Shown: positions 51,091-59,582 of the stretch, piece after piece
How the letters are laid out: the number at the start of each line of letters is the position of its first letter
Numbering within the stretch: the first letter of the stretch is position 1
Assembly (NCBI RefSeq): GCF_047308265.1
Contig: NZ_JBKQWY010000007.1
Location: 275,392 to 339,391, forward strand
DNA length: 64,000 nucleotides
Reading direction: 5' to 3'
Origin: Maricaulis sp047308265
Lineage (GTDB): Bacteria > Pseudomonadota > Alphaproteobacteria > Caulobacterales > Maricaulaceae
Translations under genes and position numbers: made by a program
Notes under the pieces: generated by a model
Databases searched by the model: none
What the model saw: only the letters and a program-made list of their open reading frames with translations
What the model was told of the DNA's origin: nothing

Positions 51091-51456
51091 ATGATCAAGA
51101 CACTTGGACTTGCTGCAGTGGCCCTGGCCTCAACGACATTGATCGCGGCGGCGCAAACGCCGGAGCGATATGCCAGCCCGTCATCCCAGGGGGCGTGTTA
51201 CATTGCCTCTGATTTGACCGGAGACGGATTGCGTCTCACCGCCTGGAGCACGTCGGCTGAGCCCGGCTCCTATCGACTGGTCGTAACCCAGCGTACCGGT
51301 GGCGGCGGGTTCGATATCGTCCAGGAGGGTGATGCACCCGCCAGCTATCAGCAACCGGAATGGCTGTCGGACATCGTGCTGGATACCGAGGCGCGCTTTG
51401 ATGCCCGCCTGTCCCTGTGGGATCAGCGCGGTCAGCTGATCTGCCAGACCGGCTGA
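51091..51456 (+). CDS. Secreted CsgH-like curli assembly protein
   Basis: A 121-residue protein with a signal sequence (to about residue 22, AAA-Q). The mature part begins near a cysteine in GACYIASDLTGDGLRL, has SYRLVVTQRTGGGGFDIVQEGD, and ends RLSLWDQRGQLICQTG with a second cysteine. This matches the CsgH pattern of a small beta-sandwich with a C-terminal cysteine. CsgH keeps curlin from polymerising too early in the periplasm. GGAGAG precedes the ATG at 51091. It follows the curlin gene after two hairpins. Confidence 0.75.
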   Translation: MIKTLGLAAVALASTTLIAAAQTPERYASPSSQGACYIASDLTGDGLRLTAWSTSAEPGSYRLVVTQRTGGGGFDIVQEGDAPASYQQPEWLSDIVLDTEARFDARLSLWDQRGQLICQTG

Positions 51457-51565
51457 ACCAACGGACGTTCGGCTATGCATGCCCGCGATGCGCTCGCGCT
51501 GGCCGTTGATGGCTTGCGCGAGCGTGTGTGTCTGCACACTTTGGCGGCAGACACAGGAGGAATGC

Positions 51566-52087
51566 ATGTCGTTGTCGCAATATCTGAAAACCCAGATCAG
51601 CCAGGCTTACGACAGTCTGGACATTCAGCTCGACAAGCTGGCCGCTCATATCCAAGCGAACGGGCTGGACGAGGCGGTTGCCTTGCAATGGCGCCTGGCG
51701 CCGGACATGATGAATTTCACTCAGCAGATCCAGCGTGTCAGTGATTTTTCGGTCATGGGCCATGCCCGGTTGAGCGGGCAGGATGCCCCGACCTTTCCCG
51801 ATGAGGAAACGACGCTCGACGCCCTGCGCTCCCGCCTGGCACAGGCCCGCGCCTTTATCGATGCCGTCCCCGCTGAAGCGCTGGATGCCGATCCCGAAGG
51901 CTTGGTGAGTTTTCCGGCCGGTGCGTTTGGCGAGATGAGCTGGCCGCGCGCGGTCTATGCCCAGCGTTTTCTGATCGCCAATGTCCTGTTTCATACCTCC
52001 ATGGCCTACGCCATTCTGCGTTCGATCGGTGTGCCCCTGGGCAAACCTGACGCGCTGGGTTTCCGGTCCGCTCCGTCATCCCCGTGA
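51566..52087 (+). CDS. DUF1993 domain-containing protein
   Basis: A 173-residue cytoplasmic protein matching DUF1993, a DinB-like four-helix bundle: APDMMNFTQQIQRVSDFS near residue 45 and a C-terminal NVLFHTSMAYAILRSIGVPLGK (in parts). The family has no established function. A strong AGGAGG lies just before the ATG at 51566, which is why the longer open frame from 51479 is rejected. Confidence 0.88.
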   Translation: MSLSQYLKTQISQAYDSLDIQLDKLAAHIQANGLDEAVALQWRLAPDMMNFTQQIQRVSDFSVMGHARLSGQDAPTFPDEETTLDALRSRLAQARAFIDAVPAEALDADPEGLVSFPAGAFGEMSWPRAVYAQRFLIANVLFHTSMAYAILRSIGVPLGKPDALGFRSAPSSP

Positions 52088-52225
52088 GGACCGGAGGGGC
52101 GGGCGGTTTCATGTCCCTGATCGCTCGCCCCACCCTCTCTCGACACCATGCCTTTCGACAGTGATCTGCGGGCGGGCTGTGCGCATGGGGTTTTCCGACG
52201 GCCATCGTGACCTAGATTGCCTCTC

Positions 52226-52861
52226 ATGAGCTTTGCCGATGATCTGCCGGGCGATCTGCCACTCTTTCCTCTGCGCGGGGCGATTCTCCTGCCGTCAGAG
52301 CCTTTGCCGCTGAACGTGTTCGAGCCGCGTTACCTCAACATGCTGGACGATGTGCGTCGCGGAGCCGGCCATATTGGCATCATCCAGCCGGGCGAGGGCG
52401 GCACGGCTCAACGCCCCGATCTCCTGGCGGTTGGCTGTGCAGGACGTCTTGATGCTTTCGAGGAAACCGAGGACGGGCGATATCTGATCGTACTGACCGG
52501 TATCAGCCGGTTTCGTCTGGTCGAGGAAGTGAGCACGCCTGCACCCTATCGCATCGGGCGCGCCGATTATGATGCCTATTCCGGGGATGTGGCCCCGGCC
52601 GAACCGCTCGACGGATCGCCGGAGCGTCTGGTCGATCTCACTCGGCGCTGGTTCTCCATGGAAGGTTATGCCACCGATTATGACGCGATGGCCAACATGC
52701 CCGTGTCACCACTTGTGGATCGATTGGCGATGGCGGCCCCGTTCGAGCCAGGCGAGCGCCAGCGTCTGTTGGAGGCCGATCGGGGGCAGCCGCGCCGCGA
52801 CGTGCTGGAAAATTTATTGTTGTCACGACTGGCCGGCACCGCCTCCGGCTCGGCTCACTAG
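52226..52861 (+). CDS. LON peptidase substrate-binding (LonN) domain protein
   Basis: A 211-residue stand-alone LON N-terminal domain: LPLFPLRGAILLPSEPLPLNVFEPRY (in parts), then GIIQPGEGG and VGCAGRLDAFEETEDGRYLIVLTGISRFRL. It lacks the ATPase and protease of Lon. Such proteins are widespread; a role in substrate or partner binding is assumed. ATG 52226 is used (a TTG lies three codons before). It overlaps the convergent gene by CTAG at 52858-52861. Confidence 0.92.
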   Translation: MSFADDLPGDLPLFPLRGAILLPSEPLPLNVFEPRYLNMLDDVRRGAGHIGIIQPGEGGTAQRPDLLAVGCAGRLDAFEETEDGRYLIVLTGISRFRLVEEVSTPAPYRIGRADYDAYSGDVAPAEPLDGSPERLVDLTRRWFSMEGYATDYDAMANMPVSPLVDRLAMAAPFEPGERQRLLEADRGQPRRDVLENLLLSRLAGTASGSAH

Positions 52862-53268
52862 CCCAGACGCCGCTGGGCCGGGCGGGTTGTGTCCAGACCC
52901 TGGTGAAGCCACTCCATCGCGCGCGCCTTTGAGGCAAAGGCCTCACACTCGAGACCCTTCTGCTGCAATGTCGCACGACATTCCGCGGTCATCTCGGCCT
53001 GCTCGTCCCGCTGGACCACAGCTACCTTGCGCCCGCGACACTGGCGGGCAATCTCCAGGCAGCGCTCCTTCCACTCCAGCGGGCTGAGCTGGTAGTCGGC
53101 ATCGCGGATATCGAACATCACCCCGTGAACCTCGGGACTTTCCATCAGATCGAACAGGCGTCCGGCATCCTTGCCGTGTTCTGACTTGCGAACGCCTTGA
53201 GTGCGCATGATTAGCACACCGTGGTCCACGGAGATCTCGAACCCGGCCATCGCGTAAATGCGGGCCAT
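52858..53268 (-). CDS. Hypothetical protein, SpoIIAA/STAS-like
   Basis: A 136-residue soluble protein. The alternation of strands and helices (FEISVDHGVLIMRTQG, then HGVMFDIRDADYQLS and RKVAVVQRDEQAEM) suggests a SpoIIAA/STAS-like alpha/beta fold, but I do not recognise a named family and see no phospho-serine motif. GGAG precedes the ATG. It converges on and overlaps the LonN gene by four bases. Confidence 0.75.
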   Translation of the reverse strand: MARIYAMAGFEISVDHGVLIMRTQGVRKSEHGKDAGRLFDLMESPEVHGVMFDIRDADYQLSPLEWKERCLEIARQCRGRKVAVVQRDEQAEMTAECRATLQQKGLECEAFASKARAMEWLHQGLDTTRPAQRRLG

Positions 53269-53493
53269 GTATCATCTCCTGAAACTGCAACCGAAGGCGT
53301 CCCCACGCCCGGTCCCCGACGGCTCAAAGCGTCAACACGATAGCATCGATTCGGTGTCACGGGCGCTGGATGATCCAACCGAAATGGCGCCTCAAAACCT
53401 CAATCGAGCTCCAAGCCCTGAGCGGCTCTGGAATCTTGCGCCTTCTTGCAACAAAATGCAAATCAAACCGGACACGCCCGATCGAGCACCGCA

Positions 53494-53826
53494 TCAGGTC
53501 CGCGGCGGCAGGCCCCGCACCATGGTGAGGAAATCCAGACGTGTGCCGGCGCGGCGGTGTTCTGAAAGCGCCTGGTATTCCGGATCCGCATACCAGGCCC
53601 GGGCCGCCGCCTCATTGGGAAAGGCGCCGATAATCATCCGGCCCGAACGCGGATTTTCGCCTTCAAAGGTCAGCGGATTGTCGTCAAACGTCAGCCAGGT
53701 TCCGCCATGTTTCTTGAAGATCGGGAAAAATCCCTCTTCGTATTTCTTGTAGGTGTCGCGATCGGTGATCTCGATATTTGCGATGAAATAGACCGGCGTA
53801 TCCGCTGACATATCTGAACTGGACAT
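53494..53826 (-). CDS. DUF1330 domain-containing protein
   Basis: A 110-residue protein of the DUF1330 dimeric alpha/beta-barrel family: VYFIANIEITDRDTYKKYEEG, then GRMIIGAFPNEAAARAWYADPEYQAL (in parts), with the conserved W-Y-x-D-x-EY. No reaction is known for the family. The ATG at 53826 follows GGGGA; a longer frame to 53877 lacks a ribosome site. The upstream gap 53269-53493 has no gene. Confidence 0.9.
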   Translation of the reverse strand: MSSSDMSADTPVYFIANIEITDRDTYKKYEEGFFPIFKKHGGTWLTFDDNPLTFEGENPRSGRMIIGAFPNEAAARAWYADPEYQALSEHRRAGTRLDFLTMVRGLPPRT

Positions 53827-53901
53827 GTGTTCCCCGTTTCGACCTGTGTCCGTGTGGACCTGATTATTGTGGCCCAAGCTTAGGGGAGAGGGCGCGGCGT
53901 G

Positions 53902-54642
53902 TCAGTGCGCGTCGCTGACGATGAGGCGGTAGCCGCAATCGAGCTCGCGGCGCGTGAGCAGATCGGCATGAGTCTCATGCCACGCTCCGCTCTGCAGATC
54001 GGCCCGCAATTGCTCCAGGGCCCGGGAGATGTCACCGATCTTCCAGAAGGAGGAGATCGCCGCGCGCACCCGCTCATCCAGATAGGCCTCCGGTCGACGC
54101 CAGTAGGCGCACAGGAAACCGTCCTCGCAATCATCCGGCACGGGAACAGGTTCGATCCGGACCGGGCCCAGCGCTGCGTCATAATCCTCCATGCGCGGCA
54201 TCTGGTCTGCATCCAGGGTAAACAATTGGGGCAGATAGCGGCCCAGCCAGAAAACGGTCACCGCGGGGTCAAACGTCAGCACCACGACCGGGCCGCGTGA
54301 AACCCGACGCAATTCGGCCAGGCCCCGCGCCGTGTCGGTCCAGTGATGAACTGTGAGGACCGCCATGGCGGCGTCGAAGCTCTTGTCCGCGAAGGGCAGG
54401 GTTTCCGCGTGAGCCTGGATCTGTCGGGCCGGCCGGTTTGCCGGGCGCTGGCGGATCATCTCGATCGAGGGTTCGACTGCGGTCACCGTGCACCCGGATG
54501 GTTCGTAAGACCCTGCCCCCGCGCCCACATTCAACACCTGCGCTGCATCGCCCAGGGCCCGGTTTATCTGCGCCGCAATCCGCGGATCGGGTTTGCGCAA
54601 TTGGGCGTAGTTGATCCCGATCGTATTGTAGAGCGCGGTCAT
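53902..54642 (-). CDS. Class I SAM-dependent methyltransferase
   Basis: A 246-residue soluble protein with motif I QVLNVGAGAGSYEP near residue 37, motif II VTAVEPSIEMI, the AHAETLPFADKSFDAAMAVL region, and HHWTDTARGLAELRRVSRG, i.e. the UbiE/Coq5-type (methyltransferase 11) layout. The substrate cannot be inferred. It stands alone between DUF1330 and the HNH gene on the minus strand. Confidence 0.92.
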   Translation of the reverse strand: MTALYNTIGINYAQLRKPDPRIAAQINRALGDAAQVLNVGAGAGSYEPSGCTVTAVEPSIEMIRQRPANRPARQIQAHAETLPFADKSFDAAMAVLTVHHWTDTARGLAELRRVSRGPVVVLTFDPAVTVFWLGRYLPQLFTLDADQMPRMEDYDAALGPVRIEPVPVPDDCEDGFLCAYWRRPEAYLDERVRAAISSFWKIGDISRALEQLRADLQSGAWHETHADLLTRRELDCGYRLIVSDAH

Positions 54643-54712
54643 GGTGGGGCCTCGATTCCTCTGCCGGACTTAGCACACGGATTGGTCAGGGCAATTGTGA
54701 GTGGGTCGAAGA

Positions 54713-55687
54713 CTATTCGCTAGTGCGTTTTACCTGCTGCCTCAACGCGTCCAGCTTATCAGCGCCGAGGCGATGGATCATGCGGTGACAATTGGGGCAG
54801 AGCAGGGCGAAATTTTTCATGATGTCGAAGCGCGCAATCTCGCCATCTGCCAGTGTATGAAGCGGGATGAGGTGGTGGGCTTCTAGGATGTCGAGGTCGC
54901 TCTCATCAGTAAGTTGATAGGCGCCCTTTGTCGTGAATCCACAGGCCGCACACTCCGCTTTGTGGTGCTTCTTGACCTCACGGCTATGTTTGGCAGAACG
55001 TTCAGCTCGTCGATGTTGGCGATACGATTTTTGATACGCCAAACTTCCCTCAATGCCGTCTAGTTCTGCTTCTAGGGCGATTTCGTCATCGCTCGACCAA
55101 CCACCTTCGCGGGCGATGAGGCGGTAGAGCTCTAGAGCCTCCCGATAATCCGCTTCCAGCGTCGCTTGGCTCGGCAAAGCCTGAGTCTCGTACTCTTTGC
55201 CGAGGATGATAGACGCCTCATAGAGCGATGCCCGCCAATTGGAGGCCGGGGCGTTAAGGTTCATCATGATCGGCAGCAGGCGCGCGACCGAAGGCTCAGC
55301 GCGGGCGCGCATAGCGGCCCCGCGACGCTTGAGCTCGGCTTCCGCCGCTTTCTTCCCAGACTCGTTGTAAAGCCGCGTACAGCCTTGCCCGAGCACGAGA
55401 TAGAGGCGGTCACACCCGCGACTTAGCAGATAGACGAGGTAATAGCCTTCCTGGATCGAGGTGGTGACACTTTGATCCATTACCGCCACCCAGGGCACGT
55501 CCGCCCAATCGGATTGGCCAATACTGCCCTTGAGCGCGTAGCGGCCGGGCTGGTGGAGAAGGTCTTTCAGGAGTGCCGGGAGTTCGGTGCGTACGGTTTT
55601 GCCAACCTGCGCGTTAGCGAAACTGCCGTCGCGATATCCGGGGTCGGTGGGGTAGGTGCTAACCCATTTTAAAAGTGCATCTCTCAT
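54713..55687 (-). CDS. MrcB N-terminal (DUF3578) domain / HNH endonuclease fusion
   Basis: A 324-residue protein with two parts. Residues about 25-180 show the MrcB_N/DUF3578 pattern: GSIGQSDWADVPWVAVMD, TSIQEGYYLVYLLS and LYLVLGQG. After a charged linker comes a zinc-HNH domain: CAACGF, LEAHHLIPLH, KNFALLCPNCHRMIHR. DUF3578 is the modified-DNA reader of McrB-like systems and HNH is the nuclease, so a stand-alone modification-dependent (type IV-like) restriction enzyme is likely. GC content is visibly lower than in its neighbours, suggesting acquisition. No AAA+ translocase is adjacent. ATG 55687 is used; a TTG at 55696 is possible. Confidence 0.85.
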   Translation of the reverse strand: MRDALLKWVSTYPTDPGYRDGSFANAQVGKTVRTELPALLKDLLHQPGRYALKGSIGQSDWADVPWVAVMDQSVTTSIQEGYYLVYLLSRGCDRLYLVLGQGCTRLYNESGKKAAEAELKRRGAAMRARAEPSVARLLPIMMNLNAPASNWRASLYEASIILGKEYETQALPSQATLEADYREALELYRLIAREGGWSSDDEIALEAELDGIEGSLAYQKSYRQHRRAERSAKHSREVKKHHKAECAACGFTTKGAYQLTDESDLDILEAHHLIPLHTLADGEIARFDIMKNFALLCPNCHRMIHRLGADKLDALRQQVKRTSE

Positions 55688-55744
55688 CTGATGCAATTTG
55701 CGCGGAATCTCTTCCTATGGCCAGCTAAGTCTTTGAGAGGGTGC

Positions 55745-55784
55745 GGATAAGGGCAGGAAAAGTGTCCGAATGCGTCCCTTATCC
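55745..55784. repeat. 9-bp perfect inverted repeat upstream of the HNH gene
   Basis: GGATAAGGG (55745-55753) and CCCTTATCC (55776-55784), 22 bases apart, lie in the 190-base gap between uvrB and the MrcB-N/HNH gene. It could be an operator, a terminator remnant or an edge of the acquired segment; no T run follows. Confidence 0.65.
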
Positions 55785-55875
55785 TGTGCCAATTTGTTTT
55801 CAGAAGCGCCCTTAGGCACCTTCGAGAAGAGGCCCGGCTTTCTCTGAAACGCTGTCCCTTTAGGCGGCCAACCCA

Positions 55876-58044
55876 CTACCCCCCGCTCAGCTTCTGGATC
55901 TCATCCCTCAACCGCGCGGCCTCCTCAAACTCCAGATCCGCAGCGGCTTCGCGCATGCGTTTTTCCAGATCCGCGATGACGGCTGTGAGATTCTCGCCCG
56001 CCTCGAAACTGGCCTGGCTCTCGGCCACACCTGAGGGTTTGCCGGTTGAACGCTTGCCGCGGCCTTTGGCGGCGACATTGCGCCCCTTGGCCTGGCTTTC
56101 CATCACTTCTTCCAGGATATCGGACACGCCGCGTGTGACGGTCCGCGGGACAATGCCATGCGCCTCATTATGGGCGATCTGTTTCACCCGCCGCCGTTCG
56201 GTCTCGTCCATGGCGCGTTGCATGGAGCCGGTGATGCGGTCGGCATAGAGGATGACCTTGCTGTCGGCATTACGGGCTGCGCGGCCAATGGTCTGGACGA
56301 GCGAGGTCTCCGAGCGCAGGAACCCTTCCTTGTCGGCATCGAGAATAGCCACCAGGCCACATTCGGGAATATCCAGACCCTCGCGCAGGAGGTTGATGCC
56401 GATGAGGATGTCATACGTGCCCAGGCGCAGATCGCGGATCAGCTCGATGCGTTCCACCGTATCGACATCGGAGTGCATGTAACGCACCCGAAGCCCCTGT
56501 TCGTGCATGTATTCGCTGAGATCCTCGGCCATGCGCTTGGTGAGCGTGGTGATGAGGGTGCGATAACCCCGCTGGGCATTGGCGCGCGCCTCGTCGATGA
56601 CATCATCGACCTGGCTGGCCCCATCCTTGGCGACGGGCCGCACTTCCACGGGCGGATCAATGAGGCCGGTCGGGCGGATCACCTGTTCGGTGAACACACC
56701 GCCGGTCTGGTTGAGCTCCCAGGGGCCGGGCGTGGCGGACACGGCCACGGTCTGGGGTCGCATGGCCTCCCATTCCTCGAATTTGAGCGGACGGTTATCG
56801 AGGCAGGAGGGCAGGCGGAAGCCGTGATCGGCCAGGGTTTTCTTGCGATTATAGTCCCCGCGATACATCGCCCCGAGCTGGGGGATGGAGACATGGCTTT
56901 CATCAGCGAAGATCAGCGCATCCTCAGGCAGGTATTCAAACAGGGTGGGCGGCGGTTCGCCGGGTTTGCGTCCGGTCAGATAGCGGGAGTAATTCTCGAT
57001 CCCGGCACACGAGCCAGTGGCTTCGAGCATTTCAATGTCAAACTCGGTGCGTTGTTGCAGGCGCTGGGCTTCGAGGAGCTGGCCGTTCTCCTCCATCCAT
57101 TTCAGGCGCGTCTTGAGCTCGGACTTGATCTGGACAATGGCCTGGTTGAGCGTGGGGCGCGGCGTCACATAGTGGGAATTGGCGTAGAATTTGACGGCCT
57201 TGAGCTCGGTATGGGATTTGCCGGTTAAGGGGTCGAACTCGGTGATCGCCTCCACCTCATCGCCAAAAAACGTGATGCGCCAGGCCCGGTCGTCATAGTG
57301 GGCCGGGAAGACTTCCAGACTGTCCCCGCGCAGGCGGAAAGTGCCGCGAATGAAATTGGCGTCATTGCGCGTGTATTGCAGATCGACCAGGCCGCGCATC
57401 ACGGCGCGCGGATCCATCATCTCCCCGGGTTTGAGCTCGAAGGTCATGGCCGTATAGGTCTCGACCGAGCCGATGCCGTAAATGCACGAGACCGAGGAGA
57501 CGATGATCACGTCATCGCGTTCCAGGATGGAGCGCGTGGCGGCGTGACGCATCCGGTCGATCGCCTCATTGATCGAGCTTTCCTTCTCGATATAGGTGTC
57601 GGTGCGCGGCACATAGGCTTCCGGCATGTAGTAGTCATAGTAGGAGACAAAGTATTCCACCGCATTTGCGGGGAAGAACTCCTTGAACTCGCCATAGAGC
57701 TGGGCGGCGAGTGTCTTGTTGGGCGCGAGGATCAGGGCCGGGCGCTGCACCGCCTCGATGATCTTGGCCATGGTAAAGGTCTTGCCGGTTCCGGTCGCGC
57801 CCAGGAGCACCTGGTCGCGTTCGCCCTCTTCAAGCCCGGCGACCAGTTCCTCAATGGCCTGGGGCTGATCGCCTTGGGGTGTAAACGGCGAGGCACACTG
57901 GAAGCGCAGACCGCCCTCCGACTTGTCCGGCCGGGCAGGGCGGTGCGGTGTCCACGCCACATCCTCGGGGACAGGCAAGGCATCCACATCCAGAATGAAG
58001 TCTTCCGGGGCGGTGAGGGTATCGTCGACAGTGAGTTTGGCCAT
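55876..58044 (-). CDS. uvrB: Excinuclease ABC subunit B
   Basis: Damage-recognition helicase of nucleotide excision repair. The 722-residue protein has Walker A GATGTGKTFTMAK near residue 85, the DNA-wedging beta-hairpin YYDYYMPEAYVP, the helicase motifs DADKEGFLRSETSLVQTIGRAARN (in parts), and the C-terminal UVR motif AAADLEFEEAARLRDEIQKL that contacts UvrC. ATG 58044 (MAKLTVDD) is used; the open frame to 58188 is upstream leader. No clear alphaproteobacterial LexA box (GTTC-N7-GTTC) is seen in 58045-58190. Confidence 0.98.
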   Translation of the reverse strand: MAKLTVDDTLTAPEDFILDVDALPVPEDVAWTPHRPARPDKSEGGLRFQCASPFTPQGDQPQAIEELVAGLEEGERDQVLLGATGTGKTFTMAKIIEAVQRPALILAPNKTLAAQLYGEFKEFFPANAVEYFVSYYDYYMPEAYVPRTDTYIEKESSINEAIDRMRHAATRSILERDDVIIVSSVSCIYGIGSVETYTAMTFELKPGEMMDPRAVMRGLVDLQYTRNDANFIRGTFRLRGDSLEVFPAHYDDRAWRITFFGDEVEAITEFDPLTGKSHTELKAVKFYANSHYVTPRPTLNQAIVQIKSELKTRLKWMEENGQLLEAQRLQQRTEFDIEMLEATGSCAGIENYSRYLTGRKPGEPPPTLFEYLPEDALIFADESHVSIPQLGAMYRGDYNRKKTLADHGFRLPSCLDNRPLKFEEWEAMRPQTVAVSATPGPWELNQTGGVFTEQVIRPTGLIDPPVEVRPVAKDGASQVDDVIDEARANAQRGYRTLITTLTKRMAEDLSEYMHEQGLRVRYMHSDVDTVERIELIRDLRLGTYDILIGINLLREGLDIPECGLVAILDADKEGFLRSETSLVQTIGRAARNADSKVILYADRITGSMQRAMDETERRRVKQIAHNEAHGIVPRTVTRGVSDILEEVMESQAKGRNVAAKGRGKRSTGKPSGVAESQASFEAGENLTAVIADLEKRMREAAADLEFEEAARLRDEIQKLSGG

Positions 58045-58163
58045 GAACAGGATATAGCTCCCGACTGCCACGGGTGAAAGCCTTGCTCCTGCCAACCCTG
58101 TGTCAGGAGGGCCTTCTGTCAGGACAGCTCCGGGCAAGAAAGGTTCGCCGGGGAAACCGTTTG

Positions 58164-58181
58164 CTAACCGCCTTGGGTTAG
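58164..58181. repeat. Inverted repeat between uvrB and the response regulator
   Basis: CTAACC (58164-58169) and GGTTAG (58176-58181) with a 6-base spacer form a small palindrome in the divergent promoter region, 34 bases before the regulator start. Possible operator; not recognised. Confidence 0.45.
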
Positions 58182-58214
58182 GGTGCACCGGTGACAGGAG
58201 TCGGGTGTGGTGTC

Positions 58215-58673
58215 ATGAACCAACAATCTCTGGATGGTATGCGGATTTTGATCGTGGAAGATGTATCCGCGATCCGGACGCTTGTGTCCCGCCTTCTGCA
58301 AGGCCAGGGATGCGAGCGTGTCTATGAGGCCGGCACCTTGGATGAGGCGGCAGAAATCCTCGGTCGTGAAGACTGCGATGCCCTGCTGCTCGACTACGAA
58401 CTCAATCATGAAAACGGTCTGAAATTGCTCAAGCGCATGCGGCGCTCGGCTGATCCGCGACAGGTCAACCTGCCGGTCATCCTCCTGACGGCTCATGCGG
58501 AAGCGGAGATTGTGCAGGCGGCCGCCCATGCCGGTGCGGATGGATATCTGGTCAAGCCGGTGCGTCCGGAACGCCTGGCCGAGCGTATCCTGGCGGCGAT
58601 TGCTGCGCGGCGGGAAAAAACTGAAGCCGCCGGAGCCCCGACCGAGGTGGTTTGGAGTCGTCGCGGCAGCTGA
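58215..58673 (+). CDS. Single-domain response regulator
   Basis: A 152-residue receiver protein: acidic pocket IVEDVSAIRTLVSRLL near residue 10, phospho-aspartate in ALLLDYELNHENG near residue 55, switch threonine in ILLTAHAE, and lysine in GYLVKPVRPERL. There is no output domain, only a 20-residue tail, so it probably works by protein contact or in a phosphorelay, as CheY/DivK-type proteins do. ATG 58215 is used; a GTG at 58191 is an alternative. It ends directly against the convergent XRE gene. Confidence 0.92.
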   Translation: MNQQSLDGMRILIVEDVSAIRTLVSRLLQGQGCERVYEAGTLDEAAEILGREDCDALLLDYELNHENGLKLLKRMRRSADPRQVNLPVILLTAHAEAEIVQAAAHAGADGYLVKPVRPERLAERILAAIAARREKTEAAGAPTEVVWSRRGS

Positions 58674-59486
58674 TTATCTTGGCGGTGCTGGATCCGCCAT
58701 GGTCTTGAAAAATGCCTCTGTCTCGGCGTCCGCCGGGAAAAACAGTTCCAGCTTGATCTCGGTCACGGCGATATTGAGCGGGGTCGACATCTGCATCAGT
58801 CCCGACATCAGGCTGAGTACCCGGTCTCCCAGATCAAACTTCAGGGCCAAGCAGGGCAGGTCGGCCGAGGCCGGTCCAGCGAGACGCGCCTCGGGTGAGA
58901 CGGCATCGAGACGGGCGATATAGGATTGCAATTGCGCATCCCCGCCCAGCGCCCGGGCCTCGGCGACCAGTCGTGCGCGGAAGGCCACGGCCAGCTCATC
59001 CCAGTTGAGAATACGCGCGCGCAGCTCTGGCGTGTCGAGATAGAGATCGATCAGCGAGGCGGGTGGCTGACCCTCCTGCACCGGCGGGACAAACAGGCGA
59101 CCGGCCGCATTGGTGCCCGCAACCCGCCAGTAGGTGTCGAGGATCACTGCCGGATAGGGTGAGTGCAGCTGCATCAGGCGTTCGAACTGCATTCGTACCG
59201 GATCGAGCGCCTCATCCGGCCAGTCGCTCTGCGGATAGACCGGCACAAAACCGGCGGCTTCCAGAGCGCCATTCTGTTCGCCCAGCGGCATGTCGAGCGT
59301 GCGCCCTAGGCACAGGATCATCTCGCGACTGGGCAAGGCCTTTCCCGTTTCCAGACAGGAGAGATGGCGTGCAGACACACCGCTTTCCAGCGACAGATCG
59401 AGCTGGCTCATCCGGCGTCGATGCCGCCAGTCGCGCAGGATCGGGCCAAAATCAGCGGGGCGAAGAGCAGGGGCAAGACGGGTCAT
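58674..59486 (-). CDS. XRE-family transcriptional regulator with MmyB-like ligand domain
   Basis: A 270-residue regulator. The N-terminal helix-turn-helix (about residues 12-65) reads LRDWRHRRRMSQLDLSLESG then SARHLSCLETGKALPSREM. The C-terminal 180 residues resemble the MmyB ligand-binding PAS-like domain (PAVILDTYWRVAGTNAAGRLF). It is divergent from the class A beta-lactamase gene; a 17-bp palindrome lies between them, 33 bases from its ATG, and a second copy lies before the gene at 60700. This suggests an autoregulating repressor or activator of both. ATG 59486 is used; the frame runs to 59558. Confidence 0.88.
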   Translation of the reverse strand: MTRLAPALRPADFGPILRDWRHRRRMSQLDLSLESGVSARHLSCLETGKALPSREMILCLGRTLDMPLGEQNGALEAAGFVPVYPQSDWPDEALDPVRMQFERLMQLHSPYPAVILDTYWRVAGTNAAGRLFVPPVQEGQPPASLIDLYLDTPELRARILNWDELAVAFRARLVAEARALGGDAQLQSYIARLDAVSPEARLAGPASADLPCLALKFDLGDRVLSLMSGLMQMSTPLNIAVTEIKLELFFPADAETEAFFKTMADPAPPR

Positions 59487-59519
59487 GCGCCGAGTGTATC
59501 CACACCCTGCATGAAATCC

Positions 59520-59536
59520 ATGACCTGCAAGGTCAT
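59520..59536. promoter_or_regulatory. Operator-like palindrome between the XRE regulator and bla
   Basis: ATGACCT-GCA-AGGTCAT, 7-bp perfect arms with a 3-base spacer. The following TTCTTTTG is also shared with the copy at 60587 (22 of 24 bases identical over the extended site). It sits 46 bases upstream of the bla start and 33 bases upstream of the XRE start, a normal place for an operator of a divergent pair. Confidence 0.8.
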
Positions 59537-59582
59537 TCTTTTGGCGCATTTGCACCACATGACCGCCGCGGGGAGTGACGTG

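Noticed and set aside
53258..53752. Plus-strand open frame of 164 codons
   Set aside because: Overlaps the real DUF1330 gene on the other strand, has no ribosome site and no family resemblance.
58045..58214. LexA (SOS) box before uvrB
   Set aside because: No GTTC-N7-GTTC match; the nearest GTTC (GGTTCGCCGGGGAAACC) has the wrong second half.
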